From contig CP025325.1 in assembly GCA_004014935.1 (NCBI GenBank), positions 62,001 through 126,000 on the forward strand: DNA of 64,000 nt, read 5' to 3'. The notes under the pieces were generated by a model that searched no databases, was not told the origin of the DNA, and saw only the letters and a program-made list of their open reading frames with translations. The position numbers were made by a program, and so were the translations under genes. This document shows, one piece after another, positions 30,601 through 38,788 of the stretch (within the stretch, counting starts at the first letter, position 1; every line of letters begins with the position of its first letter). Source of the stretch: Saccharomycopsis malanga. Taxonomy: Eukaryota > Ascomycota > Saccharomycetes > Ascoideales > Saccharomycopsidaceae.

Positions 30601-31118
30601 TAAAACTTTTGGGAAATACCATCGTAAAAGATGATTACAAATTGAATAAAATCATCTCCTTTTTGAATAACTACCCCGTCATTAATAATATTGCCTACAA
30701 ATTAGAATCCGCCGCTTCTACTAACAATACCATCATTGTCACAGTATCTGTTTCCAAAGACGAGGCCGCAGAATCAGAGGAAGACTTGATTATCAATTCA
30801 GAATTCTATCCATTTGAAAAGTTTGAAAATTGGTGGATTGTAATTGGTGATATAAACACCAAATCTTTATATGCTATCAAAAAAGTGGTTTTGAAAAATG
30901 AAGAACAATCTTACAAGTTGTCTTTCAATATTAATAAAGCAGGCTCTCACAAATTGAACATTTGGCTCGTATGCGATTCATACTACGAAACTGAGGAAAT
31001 TGATTTTCCAATTCTTGTGACTCAAGGTGAGGAAAATGGGGAGAATGATGAGGAAATGGATGAAAATGGTGAGGAAATGGATGAAAATGGTGATATTGAA
31101 ATGTTGCCATCTAATTAG
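24627..31118 (+). CDS. BRR2: U5 snRNP RNA helicase Brr2
   Basis: Brr2 unwinds U4/U6 snRNA during spliceosome activation and acts again in disassembly. The ORF encodes 2163 residues from the first in-frame ATG at 24627, the same length as I recall for S. cerevisiae Brr2. The N-terminal signature FERFKYDEMANKVLKADRRF is typical. Two helicase cassettes follow. The first is complete: APTGAGKT near 468, DEIH near 581, LSATLPNYEDVA and QMLGRAGRPRYD, then a Sec63 module. The second is degenerate, as expected (GAAKGCGKT near 1317, DDCH near 1425, no normal motif VI). An insertion of almost pure Asp/Glu at about 1768-1797 lies inside the second cassette before its Sec63 part. The C-terminus ends with a second acidic repeat (EEMDENG). 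A CTG codon falls at the conserved Leu of TNLVCLIIIDEIH. Confidence 0.96.
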   Translation: MSEKSNFERFKYDEMANKVLKADRRFITGRNDQDSVASQPKSLRGKISKNEMGSRLREQQAAQQNDQEAAEKKRSREEYTEEQQRMAQGNKPNKMVLGSSLEGLVYYPKTEETFKVYGRLVDWVYREFSSDISSDALRSAVDSILAIVKDEQVVDKKQQCEQVLSQQLSEDRFKQLVEILAGITDYREDNQAGNEAVPVLFDEEDMVEEDNVSVDENDEMADPNPLEWADNDEQVLEIGPCSRNLGLGEIGIDWLEKQISSSNDIAKETKQEAKQLSISILDLLPSKLSNTELRSELVLLLGSATDSFVNIVIGNRYKIYFRIKLLQADNEQARMAYIQQMNDMDLDSLIEEFEQFNHATKPEVKSSAHSPKYITLDALKFDQGSHLMTKLKISLPAGSVKKITKQYEEIHIPAPKKPENSQFRPVPITDLPEWAQAVFPASETSSLNPIQSAVFPTAFKTDSNMLLCAPTGAGKTNVAMLTMLRAINRFRDSQTGQIHKNFKMIYIAPLKALVQEQVREFSRRLSLLGLRVEELTGDSSLSKSQIKESHVIVTTPEKWDIITRKNNDTSYTNLVCLIIIDEIHLLHDERGPVLESIVARSIRQAEELNTSIRLVGLSATLPNYEDVAEFMRVDDGLFYFDSTFRPCPLKQQFVGITEQKAFKKIQAINEACYDKVLENAGKHQMIIFVHSRKETEKTATFLRDRLLETGNLGRILKADPGTTGILQSESEMVKNKGLQSLIPTGFAIHHAGLSKQDRSIAEDLFSEGYVQVLVSTATLAWGVNLPAHTVIIKGTQVYSPEKGAWTELSPQDVLQMLGRAGRPRYDRSGEGIIITSHDEMQYYLAILNQQLPIESQLIAKLVDCVNAEVVAGTIRSLSEGVDWLGYSYLYRRMLRSPSVYHVGNQYNDDMDLKKKRTDLIYSALVDLARSSLVTFNQTSGEVAPTELGRIASYYYINHVSMNIYIKHLGPHLTPVDVLRVFALSGEFKYIPSRSEEQAEIRTLISRVPIPVKETSEDHVAKVNVLLQAYISRLRLAGFALSADMIYITQSASRIFRALHEICLRKNWAALAKMTLDFCKMVDHRMWLSNSPFRQFPECPAEVIRKTETSRVPWSYYLALETPQELGQAIGSEKYSQQAFSMLGRFPRVEIESPRVLPLTNTLLKFELSVLPRWHVEHPERFLLLVEDINGDNILYNDTFLVRPEFAAEKHYVEFTLTLPESHVNKQKIIPPNYFITLISETWLNCEYRIPVPFFNIRLPKKFPTPLELTDIPLQPVNAVKVSDFENYFQTRGFATFNRLQSHVFSPVYMSDENIFVGAAKGCGKTGVAELAIFNYWKQQRSGRVVYINPTAEKVAALYKLWKKQFSGIGGGKQIAKLSSGGDMSWNMKKINDNHLIVSTPEDFEMLTKRWSKHRKLFGKIDLLILDDCHEVGGRNGPVYEIIVSRIRFIMNQLQKGDEFRIVGLGSSIANSRDFAEWLGVSKQNVYNYLITGGSEPVEIRLGSLSIRHYPTFIRSLVRPSYKFLANYLDRQSIVFVSSRAQGLDIASLFAQYFAHDRILLTQSSGLVDRIEDAALRSLATIGLGVYYKNMGPEDKAIVDRLYRKGHIKILFAARDTCQYVPGANVVLVMGTQYYEGKQHRYIDYTVAEMAEMVGTATGTGSDTGKVAIFTTSCKKEYYKRFLSNPAPVESMLSGSVGELLLAEISSGMITTKQNCMDWLTYTFFYRRLQLNPSFYGATDVSGAGLSEFLSEMIENAVAELESGGLVEVDEEEDDEDEEDEEDEEDEEDEEDEEDEEETISPLNGALIATHYNIMASTIQMFQANLTNSHKYQLRYLIEVLSLSNEFESSLTIRKNESSVLTKLYNRIPYKSALLTKPRAAFEKSIGLKVFILLQSHLIRLVLPPDLQSDLNVILSIVLRLVHAMVDVLSSNGNLVVLRLMTLSQLITQAIWEKDPFVSLKQIPFVNNSILQNFGGISNINDFIEIEDDNEKLKLLGNTIVKDDYKLNKIISFLNNYPVINNIAYKLESAASTNNTIIVTVSVSKDEAAESEEDLIINSEFYPFEKFENWWIVIGDINTKSLYAIKKVVLKNEEQSYKLSFNINKAGSHKLNIWLVCDSYYETEEIDFPILVTQGEENGENDEEMDENGEEMDENGDIEMLPSN
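29929..30018 (+). repeat. In-frame acidic microsatellite in BRR2
   Basis: GAAGAAGAC, a 9-bp unit coding for Glu-Glu-Asp, is repeated about six times with irregular GAA/GAC ends, making a run of nearly 30 acidic residues. Confidence 0.8.
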
Positions 31119-31209
31119 CCTTGCTAAATCGTACATCTTTTCAAATACGCTCTAATTTGATCAACATTACAATATACATTATTTAGATTTCCAGTTTGTT
31201 CATTTTTAT

Positions 31210-31620
31210 AACCTTTGATTATTGGCTTCATTAGGCTTGTTCAAAGCCGTTATTGCTGCTTCTACTTGGTGATTGTATCATTGGTGGTAAACTCCCATAT
31301 GCTTCTACTTCTATAATTTGATCGACTAGATACATTTCGTCCGTAAAATGATAAAAAGATCCATTGTATTGTATATCGAATTACCTTTTTGAAATCGGAA
31401 AGCAAAGCTTCATCTACCGTAGGGTTTTTGATCATATTTAGAGCCATATCTGAGCTACCTCACTGGCAAGCTCACAGAGCTTTTGGTGGTGTTGAATTGG
31501 CTTGTTTGTTCATCACACATTATAAAACCCTCTTCAATATCGCAAATGGACAAATAATCCATTTTACACGTTAAACTGTACTGTCAAGTTGCTGTGATTT
31601 TTCTATGCCCGTAAAACTCA
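31210..31620 (-). pseudogene. Possible broken or spliced small gene
   Basis: On the minus strand three short open pieces lie in succession in different frames. One starts MDYLSICDIEEGFIMCDEQT (from about 31578). One contains NMIKNPTVDEALLSDFKK (31440-31385). One reads YHFTDEMYLVDQIIEVEAYG and ends in SSNNGFEQA-stop (to about 31210). Their composition looks protein-like and their order is consistent, suggesting one gene interrupted by frameshifts or small introns. I find no convincing splice sites and recognise no family. The rest of 31119-31769 is AT-rich. Confidence 0.22.
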
Positions 31621-31769
31621 ACGCTTTCGCCGTCTTACAGATAAAAAATAATTTTCAACAATTAAACTTGAAAAATTAAAGTGTATTCTACTTAAAACTG
31701 CCCACCTTGCTTCATTTTACAAATTCTTGTTGGTTCTACTTTTTAATCTATATCCAAGTCATCTATGAT

Positions 31770-31922
31770 AATAATACCATGTTTTTGAGCCTGTTAGGTC
31801 TTTTTCTCTTTTTCATGTTAGATTACATATAGATTTTTAGCAATGTAATATTCACCAGTTATAATCCATACATATTATTAGTATTATATGAGTACTAACT
31901 ACTGAGCTATCCGACCCAGCGG
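31770..31922 (-). mobile_element. SINE1, decayed
   Basis: The head (GCCGCTGGGTCGGATAGCTC), A-box remnant (TAGCTCAGTAGTTAGTACTC) and GAAAAAGAGAAAAAGACCTA with an ATT-type tail are recognisable; the middle is foreign or strongly diverged. Confidence 0.4.
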
Positions 31923-32225
31923 CTTCTTATTAGTTGATATATAAGACAAAATGTGCTACAGACTGACGGAAAAGCAATACCTTACTTTCTATTATGTGTG
32001 TGATTCAACTTACTATTGAATGTTTGTCCTACTTAGTAATAAACTTTTATATTTACCGAGTAAAAACTCATTTCTGTAGTATATTTCGTCGGTAGTATAT
32101 AATTTTATTCCTATTATGAGTAAAAATGGCATATTTTTTCGCGCGTAGGATCCGCTCTCAAAACGTCATCAAATTTCATTCTAACCAACTATTATAATCG
32201 TAATCTAATCTAAAACCCAGCTGCT

Positions 32226-33578
32226 ATGAGTGAAGATAATGAGAAAAAAAGCCCACCAGTGGTTCCTAAAAGACCTCAAATACCTAAAAGACCAGTAAAC
32301 CGCCCAAAACGCTCAGTTGATGAGACCTCGGAGAGAGAATTGGTTTTGGAAGAATCAAAACCAGTTGAAAACGGATTAGAATCACCTGGAATTGGCTCTA
32401 ATGAGGGCAAGTTGGATTCTGATGAGCTTAAATTGATTTCTGATGAATCAAAATCGAATTCTGGCGAATTAGAGTCAAATTCCGATGAAACAAAGCCGAA
32501 TTTTGATGAAATAGAGTCGAATTTTGATGACGATGATAGAAAAGCTCCAGAATCAAACATTTTGAAGAAACAACCACCTATTATTCCAAGACGGATAACT
32601 TCTTCGTCTCTCAATTCCATTGATTCTAATGACGATATTCTGTATGACGACGATTCCAAACTTGAAAAAACCGTATCCAGAACCGATTCTGTAGAAAAAA
32701 CCATATCCAAAACCGATTCTGTAGAAAAGACCGTATCCAGAACCAATTCTGTAGGATCATCAGCCAAACCGGTTGTTCCTAGAAGACCTTCGAGGGTATC
32801 TTCGGAAGATGTCAATGCACAAAATGTTAAACCACCGGTGGTAAAAAAGAAGCCTCCTCCAATAGCCCCAAAGAAGCCTTCTTCAAAGATTCTTGCTTTC
32901 CAGAACATGTTGAACCAGCAGCAACAACAAAACCAGGCCAGATTTGCACCGGTCAGCCGGAGAGGGTCAGAATTGTCGACAGACAGTGCCGAGACCTCGG
33001 AGGATCCGCAGAATGGCAGAAAACAGTTTGCGAAGAACCTCGACGGGATCTTTGGGGTGGCTTTGCCCGGAATGGGTGCTCCTCCTGGGTTTTTGCCTGG
33101 AAAGCTCTCGAGACCAGCTAGCCATTCTGACCAAGAGCCCGAGGAGCCAAAATTGGTGGAGAACAGAAGAGCAAGAGTCAAAGGTGCCAGAGGCAGAAGA
33201 TTGCCTACATCTGCTGCCAAAAAGGTGGAAATCAAGACAGAGGAAAATGTAGGCTTTACCATTCATGTGGAAGATGTATGGGAATTGAATACCACGTCAA
33301 AAAGTGTTCTGGAAGACCCTGACGTCATGGTGGACCATGCAATCCTTACAGAGAACATTTCCGAAGACGTACCAGCAAAAAGTGGCATTGATATCGAAGA
33401 AGGGGTCGACGAACCAGCCAGCACGCCTACAGTTGAGGATATTGAATCAAGAAAAACTACACTTTCAAAGCTAGAAGCTGCAGAAGAAGAATTGCAACAC
33501 CAACAAGACAAGGAACAAAGCTTAGCAGGTCTTTCCAGAACAAGTAGCAAAACAGACGAGTTTAATTTTGAAAATTAG
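32226..33578 (+). CDS. AIM21: Aim21-like actin-patch regulator
   Basis: Aim21 works with Tda2 at cortical actin patches, where it holds back barbed-end assembly during endocytosis. The ORF encodes 450 residues starting at the ATG at 32226. Most of it is predicted disordered, with many Pro-rich stretches fit for SH3 binding (PPVVPKRPQIPKRPVNRPKR, PPIIPRRI, KPVVPRRPS, KKKPPPIAPKKPSSK). The family-like blocks are FQNMLNQQQQQNQARF, KLSRPASHSDQEPEEPKLVE and the basic RARVKGARGRRLP near residue 320. An 11-residue unit (SVEKTVSRTDS) is repeated three times near residues 145-175. The C-terminus may form a short coiled coil (TTLSKLEAAEEELQHQQDK). The assignment rests on motif order and not on a globular domain. 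Confidence 0.65.
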   Translation: MSEDNEKKSPPVVPKRPQIPKRPVNRPKRSVDETSERELVLEESKPVENGLESPGIGSNEGKLDSDELKLISDESKSNSGELESNSDETKPNFDEIESNFDDDDRKAPESNILKKQPPIIPRRITSSSLNSIDSNDDILYDDDSKLEKTVSRTDSVEKTISKTDSVEKTVSRTNSVGSSAKPVVPRRPSRVSSEDVNAQNVKPPVVKKKPPPIAPKKPSSKILAFQNMLNQQQQQNQARFAPVSRRGSELSTDSAETSEDPQNGRKQFAKNLDGIFGVALPGMGAPPGFLPGKLSRPASHSDQEPEEPKLVENRRARVKGARGRRLPTSAAKKVEIKTEENVGFTIHVEDVWELNTTSKSVLEDPDVMVDHAILTENISEDVPAKSGIDIEEGVDEPASTPTVEDIESRKTTLSKLEAAEEELQHQQDKEQSLAGLSRTSSKTDEFNFEN

Positions 33579-33649
33579 TAAGGCTACACTGTGTTAGATT
33601 GTAATGAAATATACATGAATGTTGAAGATGATGAATGTGGTTTGCAAGC

Positions 33650-34040
33650 TATTGGGTTTTCCTATTATCGATTAGCAATTAATCATTTATAGTTTGATGA
33701 ATTTGCTATCAATTAGTTATTTAAAGGTTGATAGATTTACTATCAAATAGTTATTTAAAGGTTGATAGATTTACTATCAAATAGTTATTTAAAGGTTGAT
33801 GAATTTACTATCGATTAATTGTTTTGTAGATTGATGAATTTACTATCAATTAGTTATTTAAAGGTTGATAGATTTACTATCAATTAGTTATTTAAAGGTT
33901 GATAGATTTACTATCAATTAGTTATTTAAAGTTTGATAAATTTACTATCGATTAATTGTTTTGTAGATTGACAAATTTACTATCAATTTGTTATTTAAAG
34001 TTTGACAAATTTACTATCAACCAATTGTTTTGTAGATTGA
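33650..34040. repeat. Minisatellite with self-complementary units, about 36 bp
   Basis: About ten copies of a unit such as TTGATAGATTTACTATCAA followed by ATAGTTATTTAAAGG. Each unit contains the inverted pair TTGATAG/CTATCAA, so single strands can form a series of small hairpins. It begins about 70 bases after the AIM21 stop. Confidence 0.7.
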
Positions 34041-34095
34041 TGGAAGATTCTACTTTATTTTCTTTGCTGCTTGATAAAAATGTCTAATGTTAAGA

Positions 34096-34270
34096 TGAAT
34101 TTGTATTGAACGGGAAATGGGCAAAAACATAACTGATTTTATAAAAGGATAAATGTCTAAAATAAAGGAAACAATAGAGTCTTTAATAGTGGTTAGCATG
34201 GGAGTACTACCTACAAAGGTATTCAAAGGTTTTGGAAAAATATACTTGAGAGAGGCTACAACTCGAATAA
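34096..34270 (+). repeat. R3 dispersed repeat, copy 5
   Basis: TTGTATTGAACGGGAAATGG, TTATAAAAGGATAAA, GGAAACAATAGAGTCT and GGTATTCAAAGGTTTTGGAA align with the R3 copies at 12198 and 23640. Confidence 0.55.
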
Positions 34271-34376
34271 AATTCAGTGAAACGACCACCTATAAGCAAT
34301 GTAAGCATAGAATAACGGGATTTGATAATATCATAGGACTAGAAGCGTATTGTAATATCAGTTTCGTGGCTGGAAT

Positions 34377-34560
34377 AATAATAATAATATCTTATACTTT
34401 GAGCCCAGTACATATCAGTTTTGTATATACGTGCTATGTCTAAGGGGACTTGGTAAAGCCCAATGACGTCCTTTTGGTCATAGTTGGCTCACCTGTGTTC
34501 CTATTAGGTCTTTTTTCTCTTCTATAGAGCACCAAGCACTGAACCATAGGGCCCAATGGC
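34377..34560 (-). mobile_element. SINE1, full-length short form
   Basis: Minus strand: GCCATTGGGCCCTATGGTTC (head with a mutated A box), AGAAGAGAAAAAAGACCTAA, AGGTGAGCCAACTATGACCA, GGGCTTTACCAAGTCCCCTT, AACTGATATGTACTGGGCTC and (ATT)5. It lies between two R3 copies. Confidence 0.75.
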
Positions 34561-34607
34561 TTAAACACATGATAATAATATTATAAGCAGTAGAGTGTGA
34601 TATTAAG

Positions 34608-34780
34608 ATGGTTTTGTATTGAATGATAAAACGGAAGCTGATTATAGAAAAGGATAGGTGTTTCAAATAAAGAAGGAAATGGAGAAATGCCCAAAAAGGT
34701 TATTGAGATTCCAGAAAATAGAGTAGAGTCGTACGTATAGTAAAGCAAGTGGCTATGAGTATCAACTAAAAAGTCGTGCC
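34608..34780 (+). repeat. R3 dispersed repeat, copy 6
   Basis: TTGTATTGAATGATAAAACG, TAGAAAAGGATAGGTGTTTC and GAGTATCAACTAAAAAGTCG match R3 copies 4 and 5. Confidence 0.5.
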
Positions 34781-34943
34781 AATATTAGTTGGTAAAATGA
34801 GCCAAGAAGAGAATAAACAGAATTAATAAAGAATAATGGGATTTATTGATAAAATCATAGGACCAGAGTATGAAAGTTCAGAGCTTGTTAGATATAAATC
34901 AAACAAGTGTAAACTAGACATGTCAAACCATCTGACTATATAT

Positions 34944-36389
34944 TTACTTCAACTTTTTGTCCTTTTCATTGGGGGCAAACTGGACAGCTTTGAAGCACTT
35001 GAAATAGTTGTTATTCCAGATGCTGACCAAGAGAGCTGCTAACATGAGCACTAAAGACAAGGAACTTTTCTCGTTTGAAGGATACGTGCACCAGCAAGCC
35101 TCGTGGGCTATATGGAACACGGCGATAAAGTAGTAATTCCAGCCTGTGAGTGCGTAGAGAAAGGGGAGCTGGAAATAGTACCAAGACAAGAACTGGTAGT
35201 GGAGGGATCTGGAGCAGAGGACGCCAATCAAGTTGCAAGTTGCCAAGACGTAGAAGATAAAGGCAGAGTTGACAGTTGGCTTGAAATGGGGCTTGAAAGG
35301 GTTAGCAAGAGAACGTTTGAGAAGCGTTATCGGCGACGTGTTAGGGCTCCATCTAGTGAAGAGAAACAATAGTAAAAGAGCAACTTGAAAAACAAGAAGG
35401 AGTGCATGGAAACCATCGTTTTGGAAAACAGATTCTGGAAGAAACTTCCAATTAATGGTCCATTTATAAAGAAACTTTCTGTGGAAGTTGAAAGCATTGG
35501 CCAAATAGCTATTTCTGATTTCTCTGGCTGCACCAGTGCTACTGAATGGCTGCAAAAACGGCCAGGCCACAGCAACCTGTACAAGCACCATCAACACGCC
35601 ATGGAAAGCCACCTGTGCCAAGTTGCCTCCAGTCAACAAATAAAGCACGTAGAACAAACCCGGGGCAAACAACAAGGAATTCATCTTGATGGACACCGCA
35701 AGCGAGTATAGCACAGAGCCCAGACACACTAGAAACCCGCCAAGTCCCGGAAACGTCTCCCTGACGGTTCTGGTCAACACTGTGGACGTCTGAAGACAGA
35801 GGACTGTAAGAGCCACAAGTAGCGTGACAAAACAGTCGTTGAAAAGCCGGAGCACATAGATGGAATGGATTCGTTTGCTCAACAACAACAAGGCGAAAAT
35901 CCAGGGCTTTCTGAGCAAAAATGCGTCGCTCTGGTTGTTCGATCTGTTCGCAAGATGATAGACAAACACATACACCAACACCGTTGCTGTGAGCAAGTAT
36001 CCGAAGATCCTCTGCACAAAACGCAACCCGTCGCTGTTATATACAGTCTCTACAAGCGAATAGACATGGACAAAGCCCGCAGGATACACTATAGGGCCAG
36101 ACTCGCCATAGATGTTGCTGTAGTCCAATTCGCCATTCTTATACAACCGCACCTGCTGCAAATACGTGACAAAATCAATCTCAGTGTACGGGACCCTCGC
36201 CACAATGATCTTGCACAATGCTGACTCCAACACCGTCGTAAACACATAATAAAAGTTAATTGCTTGCGGATCATTCACCATAAATTTCACCGCCAGTTTA
36301 ACATCCTCCATCACATTTGCTAGGGTGAATTCCGGCGGCTTTTGCTGCTCACCATTGCTTCCCTGCCCATCTCCTGATTCGCTCATCAT
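34944..36389 (-). CDS. ALG3: Dol-P-Man:Man5GlcNAc2-PP-Dol alpha-1,3-mannosyltransferase
   Basis: Alg3 adds the sixth mannose to the lipid-linked N-glycan precursor, on the lumenal side of the ER membrane. The ORF encodes 481 residues from the ATG at 36389; the next codon is also ATG. After a polar N-terminus the protein has the Alg3 signature: VPYTEIDFVTYLQQV with the family's essential acidic residue, then NIYGESGPIVYPAGFVHVY. Later blocks are SKRIHSIYVLRLFNDCF, SIKMNSLLFAPGL and NFHRKFLYKWTINWKFLPES, followed by CSRSLHYQFLSWYYFQLPFL. About ten or more membrane helices are visible. The C-terminus DKKLK resembles a di-lysine ER retrieval signal. S. cerevisiae Alg3 is 458 residues long. The 5' ends of the gene and of the next gene upstream point the same way. 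Confidence 0.95.
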   Translation of the reverse strand: MMSESGDGQGSNGEQQKPPEFTLANVMEDVKLAVKFMVNDPQAINFYYVFTTVLESALCKIIVARVPYTEIDFVTYLQQVRLYKNGELDYSNIYGESGPIVYPAGFVHVYSLVETVYNSDGLRFVQRIFGYLLTATVLVYVFVYHLANRSNNQSDAFLLRKPWIFALLLLSKRIHSIYVLRLFNDCFVTLLVALTVLCLQTSTVLTRTVRETFPGLGGFLVCLGSVLYSLAVSIKMNSLLFAPGLFYVLYLLTGGNLAQVAFHGVLMVLVQVAVAWPFLQPFSSTGAAREIRNSYLANAFNFHRKFLYKWTINWKFLPESVFQNDGFHALLLVFQVALLLLFLFTRWSPNTSPITLLKRSLANPFKPHFKPTVNSAFIFYVLATCNLIGVLCSRSLHYQFLSWYYFQLPFLYALTGWNYYFIAVFHIAHEACWCTYPSNEKSSLSLVLMLAALLVSIWNNNYFKCFKAVQFAPNEKDKKLK

Positions 36390-36557
36390 TTGACGCTCTC
36401 TATTTCAAGATTGATCAATATTTCTTTGACTTGTCATACCCTAATATACATATATATGTCTCCTCATCCTCTACCATACTATGAAAAAATTCACCATGCA
36501 TATATATATGCAACTCCCACGTGCTTATGCATACAACTGCATTATCATGCATAGAGC

Positions 36558-36597
<40 letters not shown>
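36558..36597. repeat. (TA)n microsatellite
   Basis: About twenty TA dinucleotides between the ALG3 start and the 3' end of the next minus-strand gene; smaller ATATAT runs lie at 36440-36510. Confidence 0.9.
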
Positions 36598-36600
<3 letters not shown>

Positions 36601-36608
36601 CAAAGTTT

Positions 36609-37712
36609 TTAGATTGGTTGAGTTTTTTGGTCGTAAAGAAAGCTGTAGATTTTTTTGTTTGTTTTATCTATGAGTATTGCAGATTTGTGGTGTGCTTTTT
36701 GGCCGAGTTTTCTTCGTTGGGCGTTTCCAATGTGTAGTCTTTTTTGGCTTTTGTTTCGCTCATAGTCTTTGAGATATATTGTTTTCCTGGTGATTTCGGT
36801 GGCTCTGCTTTTACTGGACGCTTTTGGACGGCTATATTCGACCTGTAGGCTGTAGTTTGGTGGGTCACAAGCGGAGAGTATGCTTTCTGGGCGGGACGAT
36901 ATAAATGCATTTCTATGGGGAATATTTTCCTTAATTGTAAGAGTTTTATTTGGTTTCTTTTGGTCTGTAGGTTTGCTAATTCTGTTTTCATTCCACTGTT
37001 CTGTTTTTTCTTTGAGTGTTTTATCGACAGCAGACAGATGTTTCCATTGTGTGATGATGGAGAGAAAGGCACTCAAAGAGAGTATGGCCGTCTCTATTTC
37101 GGATTGGTTGAATATTATCTGGTAGTGGAACAGTCGTTTGCTATTCTTTGGCTTTTCCACACCGAGGGGAATAGCTAGAGCTATTTTTTTCTGAGTTTCC
37201 TGGTTGGGTTGTGGGCTTATTATCTCAAGATATCTAGAGCTGTAGAGCCAGCGAAACGTTCTGTTTTCTGTGGGGTCCTGCTGGGCACCGCAGACCTGGA
37301 ACTGGTGGTATTTTGAGTTTGTATGGTCGAATTTCAAGATGTTGACGTCAATTCCAGAGGTTGTGCTAGAGATGGCGTAGGTTGTGTGTGTTTTGAACAC
37401 AGAGGCGCCAGTGCTAGCTAATCTAACTGTCCAGAGCACTCTATGGGTGGCAGAGTCAACCATAAACCAGATGTTCTTTGAGGAGCCTCTTTCAAAAGAG
37501 TATAAGATGCTGTTATTTGCCTGGACTATATATTTACAGCTGTCGTTGGCTCTGATGGTCACACTTTGCAGGTGGGAACTATCGTTATCTGGCGACAAGA
37601 CCGGATAGGAGTGCTGAGCCTCGTATTTTTTGCGATAAACAGCAGCAACAGAGGCAAAGGTGAAGGAAAAGAGCAGGAAACACACTCCAACGGGAACAAT
37701 TGCAGCAGCCAT
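36609..37712 (-). CDS. Unrecognised single-pass membrane protein
   Basis: I do not recognise this 367-residue product. It begins at the ATG at 37712 with a hydrophobic segment (AIVPVGVCFLLFSFTFASVA) followed by RKK, so it is a signal peptide or, more likely, an N-terminal membrane anchor. Residues 35-190 look beta-rich and contain several aromatic residues and NDS, NNS and NRT sequons (SILYSFERGSSKNIWFMVD, FRWLYSSRYLEII). A second hydrophobic stretch lies near 205-220 (IETAILSLSAFLSIITQW). The C-terminal third is basic and polar (KRLHIGNAQRRKLGQKAHHK) and may be cytosolic. The beta-rich part faintly recalls tubby/LURP-type folds, but this is only an impression. The frame is long and clean, so a real gene is likely. 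Confidence 0.65.
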   Translation of the reverse strand: MAAAIVPVGVCFLLFSFTFASVAAVYRKKYEAQHSYPVLSPDNDSSHLQSVTIRANDSCKYIVQANNSILYSFERGSSKNIWFMVDSATHRVLWTVRLASTGASVFKTHTTYAISSTTSGIDVNILKFDHTNSKYHQFQVCGAQQDPTENRTFRWLYSSRYLEIISPQPNQETQKKIALAIPLGVEKPKNSKRLFHYQIIFNQSEIETAILSLSAFLSIITQWKHLSAVDKTLKEKTEQWNENRISKPTDQKKPNKTLTIKENIPHRNAFISSRPESILSACDPPNYSLQVEYSRPKASSKSRATEITRKTIYLKDYERNKSQKRLHIGNAQRRKLGQKAHHKSAILIDKTNKKIYSFLYDQKTQPI

Positions 37713-38227
37713 TTGAAAGTCTTATCCACCAAACGGGGTCGTTTTTACGTTGGGTCACGCAAGGGGGTCAGTGAGACCGTTTATTTGGTTTTTAGATATG
37801 TCTAAGACCGTATATTTGGTTGTTGGGGCAAGAATTGTCAATATTTTGTGCCTTGTCAACAGTAGGGGAGGAATGCAGTTGTCATACCAGTCTTACAAAA
37901 GACATACAGGAAGAATGCAAGTGAATGTATGGTTGGGCTGATAGCTGACTAGTGATTGGTTTAACAATATACGTAGTGTTATTAAGATGGTATTATCTGA
38001 GTAGTATTTCGTATTTATGAAAACGTCTATATACGCCAAAGTATGAGGATCCTCTGATTCGACTCCAATATTTAGCGTTTTATGTATATTTTACTGGCTT
38101 ATTGCTATAAACACTTCTGAGTCGCTGCTTTTGTCATGTTGAACAGCAACTACAACAGTCTGAGACACGATCTAGACCAAAGTCTAGTGCTTACTTCATG
38201 TGTATAATCAGGCCCCAACTTGTTCAC
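37713..38227. other. Intergenic stretch before an R2 copy
   Basis: The upstream region of the unknown membrane protein gene. I see no clear TATA box, repeat or open frame that I can support. Confidence 0.4.
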
Positions 38228-38783
38228 CCAGTTCACAGGCCATTGCCAAGTGGCCAAGTTGGCTGGGCCATGCGCCACGCAAAATAGTGTGAAAATAAGT
38301 GTGGCGTTCCTCGCTTTGGTTTTTGGTACTCGATTCGCACTCTTGACGTTTTGGAGTAAACATCAAAGGTTTTATAGAATCAAATTAGTATTATCCAGAC
38401 AAGTTTAATTTGCAAGATAGTACACTAAAATTTGGAATTTTTTCGCTATATTATAGTACTACTTGTAATAAAAAATAACAGACTTTTGAATAAACATTTT
38501 GACATAACAGAAATTTTGAGAAAAAGTTGATTCTTTCAAATCATATTCTAGAGTCTTTACAGCAGGCCAAGCCAGACCAAAGTTATATTTCTATAGTCTG
38601 TAAATTCTAAAGTTTTATGCCATGTGCTTTGTTTTAAGATTTGGCGTTTACATGGTGAGACAGTATCATTTTGTCTACAGACACATAATTTGTTAAAAAT
38701 CATGATTCACCCCTCAAAGAGACTTTTTCTTGACGCTATTCCATAGTCATTGATCTAATTTATTTGTTAATTCTCTAGGATTG
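38228..38783 (+). repeat. R2 dispersed repeat, copy 3
   Basis: The copy begins at or just before the tRNA-like segment (GCCAAGTGGCCAAGTTGGCT, CGCCACGC and GTGTGGCG arms, GGTACTCGATTCGCAC at about 38325-38342). It continues with the body shared with copies 1 and 2 (TATTATAGTACTACTTG, GAGTCTTTACAGCAGGCC, TTTTAAGATTTGGC, AAAGAGACTTTTTC). The 150 bases that precede the tRNA-like part in copies 1 and 2 are absent here. A SINE1 follows within ten bases. Confidence 0.65.
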
Positions 38784-38788
38784 CTTGC

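Noticed and set aside
32276-33262. 328-codon minus-strand open frame
   Set aside because: A shadow of AIM21, whose low-complexity codons leave the other strand open.
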